Below, piece by piece: positions 27,200 to 39,243 of a DNA stretch of 64,000 bases. Below the pieces are notes generated by a model. It had not been told where the DNA came from and did no database searches. It saw only the letters and a list, made by a program, of their open reading frames with translations. How positions within the stretch are numbered: position 1 is the stretch's first letter; every line of letters begins with the position of its first letter. The DNA is from Luscinia megarhynchos (taxonomy: Eukaryota > Chordata > Aves > Passeriformes > Turdidae), in assembly GCA_034336665.1 (NCBI GenBank), contig CM067568.1:12743983-12807982 (forward strand), in the 5' to 3' direction. The translations under genes and the position numbers were made by a program.

Positions 27200-27640
27200 T
27201 GATTTATGTACTCTCATAACTTTCAAAAGAGCTAATTGGACTTTCCCACGATCTTTGTTACTATCAGAAATCACAAATTTTAAGCCAATTCTACAAGTTT
27301 GCAGCTATAATTCAGCAGCTGAATGCCTTTGAAAACATATCTGCCAGTAACACGTACAATGCTCTTACAATAATATTTTGCCTTTAAAGCAGTTTGTTAG
27401 ATAACCTATATTTTTCTTAATTTCAGTTTTGAGGCAAATACAAATTCAAAGTACAGAAACACAAATGTTGTTTTCTGTGGTGCTGGCACACTGCTATTTT
27501 CCAGATCACCCTAACATGAGGTAACTATTATCGATTGTGAAAGCACAACAGGTGGGTCACATGAAAGGTCACATTAGTTTTGTTCACAGGGCCAAACAGA
27601 AGGTTTTCATTATCCTTAATAAAAACAGAAGCAAGTAATA
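27200..27640. promoter_or_regulatory. Candidate conserved non-coding element with nuclear-receptor half-site pair
   Basis: A long block of unique, non-decayed sequence. Near its right end GGGTCA (27554-27559) and AGGTCA (27566-27571) stand as a direct repeat with a 6-base spacer. Both match the nuclear-receptor half-site, and spacing of six is rarer than DR1-DR5. ATCGAT (inside TTATCGATTG) and CTAATTGG motifs lie in the same block. No coding frame. Enhancer function is inferred from motifs only. Confidence 0.25.
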
Positions 27641-28829
27641 AAATATATCATTGCAATAACATATCTCTCCATTCATATGCAATAACCTCATACATTAGAT
27701 CCTACCATTTCAAAATACTGTTGTTGGCTCCAGCAGCATGATTATTTTTGCGGTTGCTACTTAGAAAAATAATATTATAAATCATAGTTTGACTTGCAAA
27801 TTTCCACACTGTTCTTTTGAACTGCTTTTTGAAATGTTTTTCTGGACAAAACTCCTCAAAAGCATGAGCTCGTTTAGAAATATTAAGTACCCTAAGTGGT
27901 CAATAAGGCAGCAAAGATTTTTAGTAATTCCTGTCATTAGTGTAATAGCAAATCATGGTTTCTAGAAGGAGTCAGGCACCTTGTTCAAATCCTGATGGTA
28001 AGTTATAGAGCCATAACTCAGGCATGGTGTAAAAAAGGCAGAACATATTAGATTTTTTCACAAGAGTCTTCAAGACAAAAAGATTGACCAGTTCTGTTCT
28101 GCTTGTGGCACACGCTGATGTACACAAACACATCAGTGAACCAGCATGGACAGCAAAGATTTACAGCTCAAAGTCAATGTAACATATTGCTGCACCTACT
28201 GAAAGCGTATTTTGTTTCTGTCACTTAGGTATCTCACATGGATATCATCCATCTTAAAAATATTTCAGTACAAATTCTAGAAGGCCGGTGTTTAAAACAT
28301 CAGTCACATTTTAGCATCTATATCAGAGAAAATGGCTTGTGTTTTCTGCTTATTTTTACATTTATAACTTAAAATTCACTTTCATTTCTTTCTAAATTAT
28401 GCCTAAATATTTCTAGGCTGAACAATAATCAGTACACTGGCTTTTTCCTCCTGCTTTTTTCTAATTTAACTATACTCTGACACCTTCTTTTGCTGCTGTG
28501 AATGACGAATATAACTGGATATTACATAGAATTTAAAATAATTTGTATTTACCTAAAAAATAGCACGGGATATAGGCATCAGTATTAACAGTCCAGTGTC
28601 TCTGCTCTGATACTGCAGCAACAAAGAGACGGCCTGCTCCTGAAAGCAGCAACTTGTTATCAGAGAGCAACATGTGTTATTGGAAACAGCAAACGTATGG
28701 AACAATGTATGGATATCTGCACACGCAAAACACCCCTGGGAGAATGACTTTAGAGTCTGGTTCCAAAAAAGCGAGCTGCTTATCAGTCTGTCACCCAACT
28801 GCACAAAGCTCATCCTGGGGCATGTTGTG
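27641..28829. other. Non-coding sequence, no gene seen
   Basis: AT-rich. GTTCAAATCC near 27985 resembles a pol III B box but has no matching A box or cloverleaf, so no tRNA or SINE is called. Composition rises in GC toward 28.8 kb. Confidence 0.6.
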
Positions 28830-29060
28830 TCTGCGGAGCGCCCGGCATTCCGGCGGCGCAGGGCCTCCCTCCCCGCAGCCCCCCAGTCCTACCAGTTGGA
28901 GAACAATGCCTTTCTTTTCAGAGCCACACCTGCTGCCACTTCTGACCAACTATTCCGTCACGTGCTTCCTTTAAGAGGTTTTCAAAAATCTTTCTCACGG
29001 CTCGAAAATACGGAGCCGCAACTTCACGCTATTTCACGCCTTTCCTCCTCCCCCATCGCA
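28830..29060. promoter_or_regulatory. Isolated CpG-rich patch in the desert
   Basis: CpG dinucleotides are concentrated here (GCGGAGCGCCCGGCATTCC, GGCGGCGCAGG, CACGGCTCG, GAGCCGCAAC) while tens of kilobases on the left have almost none. An E-box CACGTG sits at 28959-28964. The patch is small (about 230 bp) and could be an orphan CpG island, an alternative promoter or an unmethylated enhancer. The overlapping plus frame (28674-29066, 130 codons) is open because the sequence is GC-rich and shows no domain. Confidence 0.5.
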
Positions 29061-30277
29061 GCTTGATGTGCTAATATTAAAAATCCTAGAACATAAATCA
29101 GTAAGTATATTTCCATGTCGGGTGAGGCAAGGGTGCAGAGCATCTCAAGCATTTTAGGTCAGGGGAAAAAGTCTCCTCAGTTACCATCTATCTGATACAG
29201 ACACACGCTGTGTAGTATTCTCCAGTTCAGAGGCGATGCCAAAACCTTTATCTTTCAAAACTAGTGGCAGGTAAATAATCTAGACCTGAAAAAATGCATC
29301 TTGAAAGCATAGTTTGTCCAAACAGAATGTGTTTTATTATCTTTCTGCTTAAGCTGAAAATTCCAAGGAGTTATTGGAATTATTCCAATCAATTTAGATA
29401 GCCAAATTTGTATTTCATTTTTTGTTTGCATTTCTGTGTTCAATGTACTGAAAGCAGATTTCAAAAAGAAATGTAATTCAAAATAAAACAAAAAACTCCT
29501 CTGATTTGTATCTCTCAATTTTAGAAAAAATGAGTACTTTTTGACAAATCATCTAAAGCCAAAACTGATAAAGTGGTAAAAACAGCTTCTACCTCCCATA
29601 TCCTAAGAAATTGTGAAGCTAAAGGAAGCTAATCTAAAATTTGCTATGTAGCAGACTTTATTTACTGTAAAAAATAAAAATATTGGAGGAAAATTTTCAA
29701 TGTCAAATACATGATTTATATGATTTACAAAAAAGTAATTTCTGGACAGTCTTTTGAAAGATTTACAATATTTACAATTCAGCTATTCTTACATCTTTCA
29801 TAGTACTGGCACACTAAATTGAACAGTTAGCTTCATCAGGGCTCGGATCAAAGCATGTGTTATAGATAAAACAGGGACCAGTTTATAATCAGGGATGGTC
29901 CCATGTGGACATGGAGCATTCCTCTGGGAATCCATCAGTGACCAGCTTTGTTACAAGTGCACAGCAAATTAAAGATTCTGCTATGGTAAGACTGACACCC
30001 ATGGGAGCCATTTCTGAAACCCAACTGTTAAGGCAACTGGAAACAGAAGCACCTAAAGCAAGATTCCTAATCCTAAATTCATATTGTAGCCACCGAGTCA
30101 AAGGTGGCCTGATTTAGGAAGCTCTTGGCAAATATCTCTAATTCCAGCAGCAAGCAACTTTCAGAAGTCTATCACACCTACACTTTGAAGTGTTGGAATG
30201 CATCATAACTCTAACTTTAGACAATCCTACTGAAAACATTATCCCAGTAACCACAGGGATCATACATTTGGTCAAAG
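29061..30277. other. Non-coding sequence, no gene seen
   Basis: AT-rich unique DNA. The segment 29890-30277 is slightly GC-richer and may include eroded upstream sequence of the CR1-like fragment that follows, but no homology can be asserted by eye. Confidence 0.6.
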
Positions 30278-30330
30278 TTTGGGCTTGATCTTGCAGGTCT
30301 TTTCCAAGCCTACTGATTCTATGATTTCAG
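30278..30330 (+). mobile_element. CR1-like LINE 3' end fragment
   Basis: GGGCTTGATCTTGCAGGTC, then TTTTCCAAGCC, then GATTCTATGATTTC, resembles the conserved 3' terminus of avian CR1 LINEs ('gatcttgaaggtc.. ttccaacc .. attctatgattctatg'). The element would be in plus orientation. Only the last 50 bases or so are recognisable and no reverse-transcriptase frame lies upstream, consistent with the usual severe 5' truncation and great age. This is the strongest sequence clue for a bird or other archosaur. Confidence 0.65.
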
Positions 30331-32235
30331 TTAGACTTGCCTAATCAGAATTTGAAGCATATGATTGGTTTTCCCAGTCTGAGACCTTCTCTGGTCATGG
30401 CAGTCTCATTTCTGCCACCATTACAACCTCCCCTAATTTCATACAGGAGTTTACACATCCCTGTGTTTAGCATATTTCAGATCTAACATTAATTGGCTTT
30501 TTTGGCTTAGCTTTAAATCAAGCTATTGTCTAACACCAAACCTAACACTTCCTTCCTTCAGGACAGACAAATGTGCATGCACCCATGCAGATATTTCTGA
30601 TGTATATATCCCCCTTTGGTAGGGAGAAGGGCAAGCTCCCTCCAAAAATATATGAAAACAGATGACAAGCACCTGTTGCATTCAGTCCTTCTGTAGCATA
30701 TAAGATACAGACTGAAATGTTTCTGTATTACTCCTGTTTGCCCAGATCATGCTGAAAGCTGCAGGCATGAATGGTTAGTTTCAGAAATAAACATTATTTT
30801 TCATCTAACAAAGGGAACTGGCAGTTTAGACTAAAATTTCCAAAAGGTCATGAAAGTCTGGAAGAAAGCCAATGCATTCCACACTCCAAAATTGCAAAGC
30901 CCTTCTAACAAATGTATCCTCCTCCTTCTCACTTAAGTGCTGTTCTTAGGTCTCCAATACATTTCTTCAAAAGCAGTGAAAGTATATGCTAACATAGCAA
31001 CTTTGTCCAGCTGGAAAAGCCATCTATGAGACCAAATCAGCAGCTTAACCTTTTAATTTTACTTGTTTGATTAACTTGTAGTGTCTACAACCTTGATAGC
31101 AGTCATGTGCTATTAATTAATTTCACTAATTCAGGTAGCATTTCCATCGACTTGAGGAAATTTCAGACTTTGGTCAGTATGAGAAATTATGTTACATCCT
31201 GTGGATGATGAAAAAAAGGAAGGAAAAACCTTTGTACCTACCGAATTGAGCTGTTGTGATTTCAAATCAGTTGTTCTGCACGTACGGATATAATGACAGG
31301 AAAAAAAGTAATTATAATTAGGTGTCTATTTTGATTTTTCTCTTCATAGTATCCGTACTGAATGTCATTTGATTTTAACAAACTCTAAAGTCATTTCAGG
31401 CAGGCACTGTATATCTTTGATGCTACCAGGCTACTTGGAGTCTCTAGTTTATTTCTACAAAATTTTCATATGCAAGCATTTAAACATTTTTATTACTTAA
31501 AAAAAGAATACTTAAGCAGTAAGTTGATGTCTAGAAAGGCAAAACAAAACTGATCTGAGCAATGTATTAACAACTGTTTTCAAGGGATGCAAATAGAGAA
31601 AAAATAAAGAAAAACAGAGAGAGGGAAGAAAATAAAGACAGAAAACCAGAAATGGGTGGAGGTAAAATCAATTAACAATTTGATTTTACAACTGGAGCTA
31701 CATTATTTTACATTTATATTACTACATTACAACTATATTACAATTGAAGTTCCCCCAAAAAAGTCAAATGTGACTTTAATGGAACTACATCATATGCCCA
31801 AGAGACTGTAACTATTAACAGGACATTCATTAGGATTGAATCCTTCATTTTCAACAAATGTCTTCACTGAAATTACATTTCTACAATTAAGATGCCCAGT
31901 TTGCTATTCTTATTTGCCTTGAAATATTCACTACCATCAACTTCATTGGCAGCAGAATAAAACTACTCTCACACTCTATCATTACCAAGAAACTGATAAA
32001 TCAGATAAAACGATAATTCTTATCAGGGAATATTCACACCATGTCAGATATCTTGTGCACATGCCTAAATGATGAGCTAAGGCTTTCCATACAGTTACCA
32101 GCATTCCCAGAATCATAAAAGCAACATGACTAAGGGGCCTTTCTCTACTCTGCATAAAAAGGCTTGAAGTTAGAAAAACTCTCCATACTACACAGAGAAC
32201 ATTTTCATTTGAAAGACAACAAAGTTTCTCCAGGG
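30331..32235. other. AT-rich non-coding sequence, no gene seen
   Basis: No gene recognised. A purine-rich stretch lies at about 31590-31670. Confidence 0.65.
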
Positions 32236-32261
32236 AAAAAAAAAAAAAAAAAAAAAAAAAA
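32236..32261 (+). repeat. Poly-A tract (A26)
   Basis: An uninterrupted run of 26 A after TCCAGGG. No retroposon body was recognised upstream. Confidence 0.95.
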
Positions 32262-34179
32262 GGTATCACAAGTTAAACAAATGGACTATTTATACAGGAA
32301 GAAAATCCAACACATGAACTGTGTTCAGGAGGTGTCTAGGAATTACACTTCAAGAGAAGTTAGACTTGGCAGTTTCAGTAAGTTTTTAAAAGCAGATTTT
32401 CATCACAGGATGTTCTGATTAATACTGAAGATTCATCACTGTAGAAAAAAGTTATGTAAAGGAAATTAATTCAATACTGATTAAACAAATTCTGATAATA
32501 AGACCATCAACACAAGGAATGTTTTCCCAGAGATAGCAGTAAAAGTCTAAGAAGTCTCTGAATCACTTAATAATATACTAAAAGGGACAAAATATATACA
32601 TATATAGGGATTGCAATAATGAAGAAGTATCTGTATTATTAGCTGTCGAGTGCTTTACTAACTTCCATTTGTTATGGTAATCCAAATGGGAAAAATATGT
32701 TTCTTTAACAATAGTATCCAAATAGTATATATACAAAGCAATATGGCCTCTTATCGGAAATACAAGCTACTTTTAATTTGGTGGACATACAAAACGCCAT
32801 CATTTGTAATCTGTATCAGACTTTCTGACAGCTGTGTTCAGAAATGAATCTGAAATTTCAGAGCTAATAGCTGAAGGGAGCACTGGAGCTTCCATTTGAC
32901 AGTTCTGTATCTGCATTCTTCTCAAGGCCACAAAACCAGCCCACAGTAAGCTGTGATATCTGTAAATAATCCATCTTTATGTAGACATGAAAATTAAAAC
33001 TAAGATGGTAATATTACCTTCATATCAAGGCCAACTGTCAGTGCCACCACCTTTATAAGTTCATACAAATCTGTTTCAGAATCACATCTTTAGAAATTGT
33101 GCAGTTTATTAAAAAAAATGTCAATATGGCAAGATGTAAATTTACTCCCTATTTCCTTGTTCTTTTTGTTCAAATTAAAGATTTTGCTTCTGTTCCCTAC
33201 CATAATCCCTCCTTAAAATACATAATATCACAAGATTTCTAATCCATGAGAGACTTCCAGGACAGTGATATGCATCTTACAGTGCTGAACTTGAATTTGT
33301 TGAAAGGCAAAAGTATTTCCAGCACAATTTTTCTTCCCACCCCACCTTCAGTCTGATATCACCTTCATTTATTCTTTCAGACCAAGCCAATCACTTCCTA
33401 AATGCTATGCTTCATTTTCTTTTCCAGGCAGTTTCCAAGAGTCCCTGGCATCGAAGGAGCTGAGAAACAACAATGGGGACGCAGTCTCAACATCTCAGCA
33501 ACTGGATGTTCGCTGTCTGCTGACCTTGCTGCAAGGAAGATTTTACCTCAAGCTTCCCGGGTGAACAAATAATTTTACATTAGAAATACTGAGAAGAAAA
33601 TTACAAGAATCCTTTTTGAGTTCAAGTCCTGTATTCTGCTTTCTTTACCAAACACAGATTGTCTGACAGACAAGTTTCTTTCTCCACTTGTCCAGTCTAT
33701 TCTACCAAAGAAAAAAAAGTTGGCACAGTGAGTGTTTTTTCACTCTCCTTGACTGAATGCTGTCTATCCCAGTCCCACAGAAAAAGCAGTTAGAGTAACC
33801 CTAACCTACTTTTCTCTACTACTTTTGCACGTGGCCACCAATTAAAATATTGAATCTGAGTTAAACAGGAGGTGTCTTATTCAACATCAATGACAACCCC
33901 ACACCACACATAGCCTGAAAGTTAAAATGCATTTCTTTTTTAAAAAAAAATTAGTTTTTAATATCAGCAAGCGTGTTAATTGTAGTAAAATGAACAATAC
34001 TGAAATTGTTTGAAGACAGAATTAAATTTAATGAAATTCACAAACAAACCCCTTTTAGAAAGTAACAACAGTTTTTTGAACATTAAAGAGAAACTCATTA
34101 TATCAAGACAACTCCAATGTAAAAGGCAAACCGACTTCAATCACTGCATATCTGCATGTTAATGAACTTGCTGTGTGCA
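32262..34179. other. AT-rich non-coding sequence, no gene seen
   Basis: No gene, RNA or intact repeat recognised. Confidence 0.65.
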
Positions 34180-34640
34180 GCAGGGACTGAACAAAGTAAC
34201 GGGAAGACTGTCTTAAAGCACACAGTACACTTTAAAAAAAAACACGCCACCTTTAATCAATGAAACACCTTTTCATTCGTACCTTAATAGCAACTGAAAT
34301 GATTTCAAACGTAACACAAAGGGAAGATGATACTTGGTAAAGGTTTCTTTAAGACATAACATTTCTTGCACATTCTTTCAGCATTCACATGCTGTCAGCA
34401 TCACTGTGGCAAAGACTTTCAAGTTTCAGCAGACAGATACCGCCTAGTACAAAGTCTTTGTCATAATAATTTCATTGCAGCCCCCTGATCAAACATCTAG
34501 ACAAATCTGAGACTGAAAAGTGAGAGCTAACCAGTGACCTTTGATTAGAACCACAAGCACCAGTTTTAATAAAATGCCTCATTCATTGCCTTCCACTGCC
34601 AACAAGGAAGGTGTGTTTGAGCCTGAAAAATGTAGTCAAT
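34180..34640. promoter_or_regulatory. Candidate conserved non-coding element with TCF/LEF-type sites
   Basis: Unique sequence carrying CCTTTGATT (34538-34546), a good TCF/LEF consensus, and TGATCAAA (34486-34493), which contains the same core in reverse. ACAAAG (34449-34454) and CTTTGTC are SOX/TCF-like. No coding frame or repeat is seen. HMG-box sites clustered within about 100 bp are typical of Wnt- or SOX-responsive enhancers, but chance occurrence in AT-rich DNA is not negligible. Confidence 0.22.
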
Positions 34641-36060
34641 ATACCATTTACACCCATATAATGATTCCTATTATTCACAGTTTGAATTTGTGACTGTAGC
34701 AAGTGAAACATAGACATCTTAAAATAGCTAAATGAAAACACACTGACAACATTCTACCTTTAAAATATATTCAGGAGCCTGCCTCTGCCTTTCTGTTGCC
34801 TGCTGCTGGCTTTCATGTCTTGCTGATCGTATTGTAATAGGCTTGGCTTTTTTCCCCTCACAAGCCTTCATTTACACAATGTTTGGTTTGTTACAATTTC
34901 TCAAAAATCTATGACTGTTGGCAAAGTCCAGTTTTAAGGGGCCTTTAAATTCGTACTTCACTTAAGAAACAGTGCACCATTCAAATATAAGTTTATAAAG
35001 CTGCCTTTTTGTATGTTATACATGAATATTTATACATTAAGTTTTGAAAATTCAACTCACTTTTGGAGCTGAACTTCCTATCTAACTTTGAGGGAAGCTT
35101 GTAAAAAGACCTAACAAACTTTGCAGTTGTTCAACACATGTTTTTGCTCAAAAGCACCCAAGTTGCTGGTCTCTAATACAGAAGTTCAAGGAAATACAAT
35201 TAAAATCCATTTCACATATTTGTGCCTTAGCATGTCAGGCAAGAGGACAGAAAGGGGGTCTTATCACATTTATTTCCCACTTGAAAAGCGAAAGTCTTAA
35301 GAAGGGTAATAAATATTCAAATGACTTTGCACCACTGAGCTACCATATCAAGCTAATGATCTGTAGTCTGGAGCTCTATAAAAAGAAAGCTTACTGCCTG
35401 CCGTCACCTAGAGGTGTTGCTGTAAACACTGTGGGGGGATATTCTCCTCTCAGTGTGTGTGCATGTAACTACACTTAATGCTGTTTTCAAGACAGAATAT
35501 ATTGCTGAGTTGTAAAACAGAAAGACGGGATGAAACGCGCACAGGAAAAGAATGCAAGGACAAGATTAATTGAAAGAAAGTTGCTGGAGATTTCACTTAG
35601 CTTCGTTCTTCGCCGTGCTCTGAAGGACTGGGTTTGTGTTTCAGGCCCCACTTGCACAGCCACAACCAGGGGAGATACAGATGTTCAGTCATACACAGGG
35701 TGGGAGCTCATGGCTACTTAACCAAGAGCAAGATGAGTGAACTCCACAGCCTGCCAGAGCCTGCTGCAATCTTGAATTCACCAACAGAACTACTGAGGCC
35801 CTAAAGTTGAACGGTCCACTGCATAAGGGAGCAGACCCCTTCAGGCAGGAAGAAAACAGGAATAAATGGCAGATTTGTCATGAACACTGCATCCTCCCTA
35901 GAGCATGGATCAAGCAGACTTGTAGTCCATCAAAAGCCATGGAGAAAATGCAGTTCCAAGTACATTAAAGAACCACTTCTAGCCACATGTATAAGGGTGC
36001 ATAAAGTCTTATCTTTATTAAAAAATAGTGCATAAGAAGGAGAGATGGTCTGCCATTTAA
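34641..36060. other. Non-coding sequence, no gene seen
   Basis: Unique DNA. A few CpGs cluster weakly around 35520-35620. The 63-65 codon frames here are within chance. Confidence 0.6.
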
Positions 36061-36218
36061 GCATAGGCCTGGAAATGAGCCATATCTTCCAAGTTCAAAT
36101 TCTGGCTAGGACCCAAACCATCTTGAAACCTTCCTGCTTCAGTTTCCCAACTGGAAAAGTGAGAATAAACATACTTGCCTACAGTATTTCTCTCTCAAGA
36201 GTGAAGGAATAATTAAAC
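36061..36218 (+). mobile_element. MIR/CORE-SINE relic
   Basis: The order of motifs matches a MIR-type SINE. A tRNA-derived box B-like AAGTTCAAATTCTGGC lies at 36091-36106. The core and tail follow, with CTGCTTCAGTTTCCCAACTG (36134-36153) and then GAAAAGTGAGAATAAACA, ACTTGCCTACAG and GTGAAGGAATAATTAAAC. These correspond to the familiar MIR stretch 'cctcagtttcc .. ctgtaaaatggg.ataa .. tacctac .. gaggattaaatga'. The copy is heavily diverged, as expected for an element that predates birds. Plus orientation. Confidence 0.65.
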
Positions 36219-37195
36219 ACAGGGTACTAGTATCTTGTCTATTTGGAAGCTCCAACGCCCTTTATCACTACTAAACAAATGTAAAAGACAGATTGCAATT
36301 GTGCATCTTCCCTCTTGCATACCTTCACTTTCTAACATGCAAGAGAGCTTAATCATGGTTGCATAGGTTTTTAGGCTGTTCAGAGAAAAAGGGAGACTGA
36401 AAGAAAACCATGAAAAAGGCATACAGAATCAAAAGTAAAGCTCCTCCAAGGTCCATATTTGCTTTCCTTTGCACTAACCTTCTTCTAAACCTGGAGGAAA
36501 ATGCCTGTCACCAGAAGCCCTCAGGTTTCTCTCACCAAAGCCAGCAAATGACAAGTAACCTGGAACTGGACACCAAGGGAGAGTGAAACACTTTTTTTCC
36601 CTCCCAATAGAGTGACATAAGCCAGGTTTTTACTGTCTCTGCTTTTTGTTCTTATAGATTGCGTGGCAAGCCATGCTGGCCCAAAGGTGATAGTGGTGCC
36701 TTCTTGTCTAACATATATTCTAAGCAGTGCTTTCCCAGTTCTTTGGACTTTTAAATCAGCTGGAAGAGGCAAAGTTCTGTTCAGTTATAAAAATAATATA
36801 TTATCAGATATCTACTTTTGACCTATCATGATCCCATCAGGGCTGAACTATTCAGGTTTACCCAGCAGATATTCAGTCTAAGAACTGAACCACCCACAGT
36901 TTCTCCCGTACCAGGACACAGAGAAAGGTTCTGTTCAGACTCAGTAATGAAGGATGGTGTACATAAGCTTTCAAAGCTTCCTTCCAGGACTTGCCTATAG
37001 TATCTCCAGCACTGCTGGCATCTCCAAAAATGGGCCATTCTCCATTGACTTTTTATTTCTGGCAAACAGCTCTGAAACAGAACTGTAAGAAAGGAAATTA
37101 GTCCTGATTTTGTGAACACAGGTAAAATGCTCCAAAAGAATGAGAAACTAAGACATCTAAGACTTCTGCTGCATCTAAATGACCACTGTGAAATT
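36219..37195. other. Non-coding sequence, no gene seen
   Basis: No gene recognised. Overlapping minus-strand frames of 83 and 97 codons (36521-36772, 36826-37119) lack splice signals and domain patterns. Confidence 0.6.
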
Positions 37196-37220
37196 AAAAA
37201 AAAAAAAAAAAAAAAAAAAA
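37196..37220 (+). repeat. Poly-A tract (A25)
   Basis: A run of 25 A followed by GAGGAAAGGGAAAAAAGG. No retroposon body identified. Confidence 0.95.
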
Positions 37221-38292
37221 GAGGAAAGGGAAAAAAGGACCCTTGTTATCTTTCATTTGAAGGATAAAAATACCTCCCCATTGGTATTTTAGTTGTAACT
37301 CCTGAAGTTTGTTTGTTTTCCAAAAGCCACTTTCTGAACAGTCCAAGCACACAAGTCCAGCTCATGCACAACAGACATTCAAACACCTTGCAGCTACAGA
37401 ATCAGGCTCAAGGAATTTGATTCTGTTTACACTCAAAGCCCAAGTGACCCCTGAAAATATAGTACAGGTTTAACATCCTGATTCATTATCTATTTACCAA
37501 AGCAAAACTGAATGGCTGAGAGGAGAAACTTTATCACCTTCTACTGATACTCCCCTGATTGTATTTATACATTTTAAACATGCAAGAGACAAAGACAACT
37601 TCTCAGAAGTGTTTTAAGTGCTCTGGAGTCTAACAAAAGCCAGGGAAATCTAGAGCAATCTATCTGAAGCTGCCAAGGGATACTGTCTTACTGTCTATGT
37701 GTGTACATCCTATACCTTTAATGACTTGACAATTCTCTTTCATTCTATAACAAAAAAAGCTACTGCTAGACTGACCTATCAGAAGGTCAGATTTCCCAGG
37801 GTTGGTTGTAGGGGTTCTGTACAACCACAGATTTTAAAACATCTTTTAGATTTAGAACAGAATTAGCCTTTGTTTCCTCTAGATAATTAAAAAATTGCTT
37901 AATGTCCATTCACACACTAGATATTTTTTCAACTTTTCACTTGCAGATAACCAAATATAATTATTGCTGTAATACAATATAACACTACTGTTTGTTTCTT
38001 CCTTAGAGCTGCCTGGAATTACATGACTATTGCCACCAAAATGGAGCAAAACAGACTGTTAAGCATTAGCTCCAAGTTAAGTGGTAACATGATCTATTTA
38101 GTGGCACACTTATCAAGTCAGTTCTGCTGCTGTTTATTTAAATAGAAATTGAAATATTAGCTGTTCAACAAACTCCAGGCATTCTGGGCAGGAAATTGAG
38201 AGGACTCTAGACCTTGCTATATGGAGAGAATTTTTGACAAGCCTTCCCTAAACAGTTTCCTATTCTGAAGTACAGTAACATCTCTAATAGTC
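37221..38292. other. Non-coding sequence, no gene seen
   Basis: AT-rich unique DNA without recognisable elements. Confidence 0.65.
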
Positions 38293-38339
38293 AAGAGGAA
38301 AAAAAAAGAAAAAAAAAAAGAAAAAAAAAAGAAAAAAAA
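38293..38339 (+). repeat. (A8-11 G)n purine microsatellite
   Basis: Four A runs of 8 to 11 bases separated by single G residues at 38308, 38320 and 38331. This is a slippage-prone poly-A derivative. Confidence 0.95.
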
Positions 38340-39146
38340 CCATAACAAAGCTGGAAGAAGAAAAATGTAGTCAGGGCAGACAGAGTGCAGACACATTCAC
38401 ATAATGATGCTTGCCAGGGTAACAGTCCTTAGGCTCTGCAATTACAGCCAAAGTGAATGGATACTCTATCCAAAATCGTAAAAAGTCAGATGGATTCCTG
38501 ATAGTACACACTGTTCATTAAAAATCTGTTTTAAAACACAGCTTTGCATCATAGAGAAATCCACCTACAATCTTATGCCCTTGAGGGCATTAGAACTACT
38601 CAACAAATGCTTTAGCTACCAGGTAACTAGGTTTTGTCATGTACCTTTAAAATCACTTTAAAAATTCTCTGAAAGACCCAGATCTCCTATCCATATTTTC
38701 TTTTAATATATCTATATATACACTTTAAATGTTGTGATTTGAGATTATAGAGCTAAAGGATAATTTTGTATTCCACTGTTGCCACCTGTCAGCGAGTATT
38801 TCCTAAGGGTAGTGCCACTATTCCCAGAGTCTCACACATCCATATAAAGGGCTGAGTTTTCATTCTAAACTATCTGGATCTGAATGTTCAGCCATAAAGA
38901 TTTTGATTTGCTGATAAGAGTGTTGCAATGCAGCAAAACCAAAGAAGTCAAGCAATGTTATCTAAATAAACTAAAATCATTATGCCTGATCAAAGCTACC
39001 ATACAACCAGTTTTGGTCAACCAGCATAGCACAAATAGCATATTCTACTGCAAGATAAACTTCAGAATTCACCCTGCAAGCTTTCAGTGAACAGAACAAT
39101 CCCAAAATAATCAAATTACCTGAGCAAGGACTTCACAATCGTACAC
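38340..39146. other. Non-coding sequence, no gene seen
   Basis: AT-rich unique DNA without recognisable elements. Confidence 0.65.
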
Positions 39147-39243
39147 AAAGAAAGAAAGAAAGAATGAGAAAGAGAGAGAGAGAAAGAAAGAGAGAGAGAG
39201 AAAGAGAGAGAGAGAAAGAGAGAGAGAAAAAAAGAAAGAGAGA
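39147..39243 (+). repeat. Polypurine (GAAA/GA)n microsatellite
   Basis: About 97 bases of nearly pure purine (a single T near 39165). It begins as (AAAG)n and turns into blocks of (GA)n punctuated by GAAAG. Long homopurine-homopyrimidine mirror tracts can adopt triplex (H-DNA) conformation and are often length-polymorphic. Confidence 0.97.

Noticed and set aside
27980..27995. GTTCAAATCC resembling a tRNA B box
   Set aside because: No A box at the right distance and no cloverleaf arms could be drawn, so neither a tRNA gene nor an intact SINE is supported.
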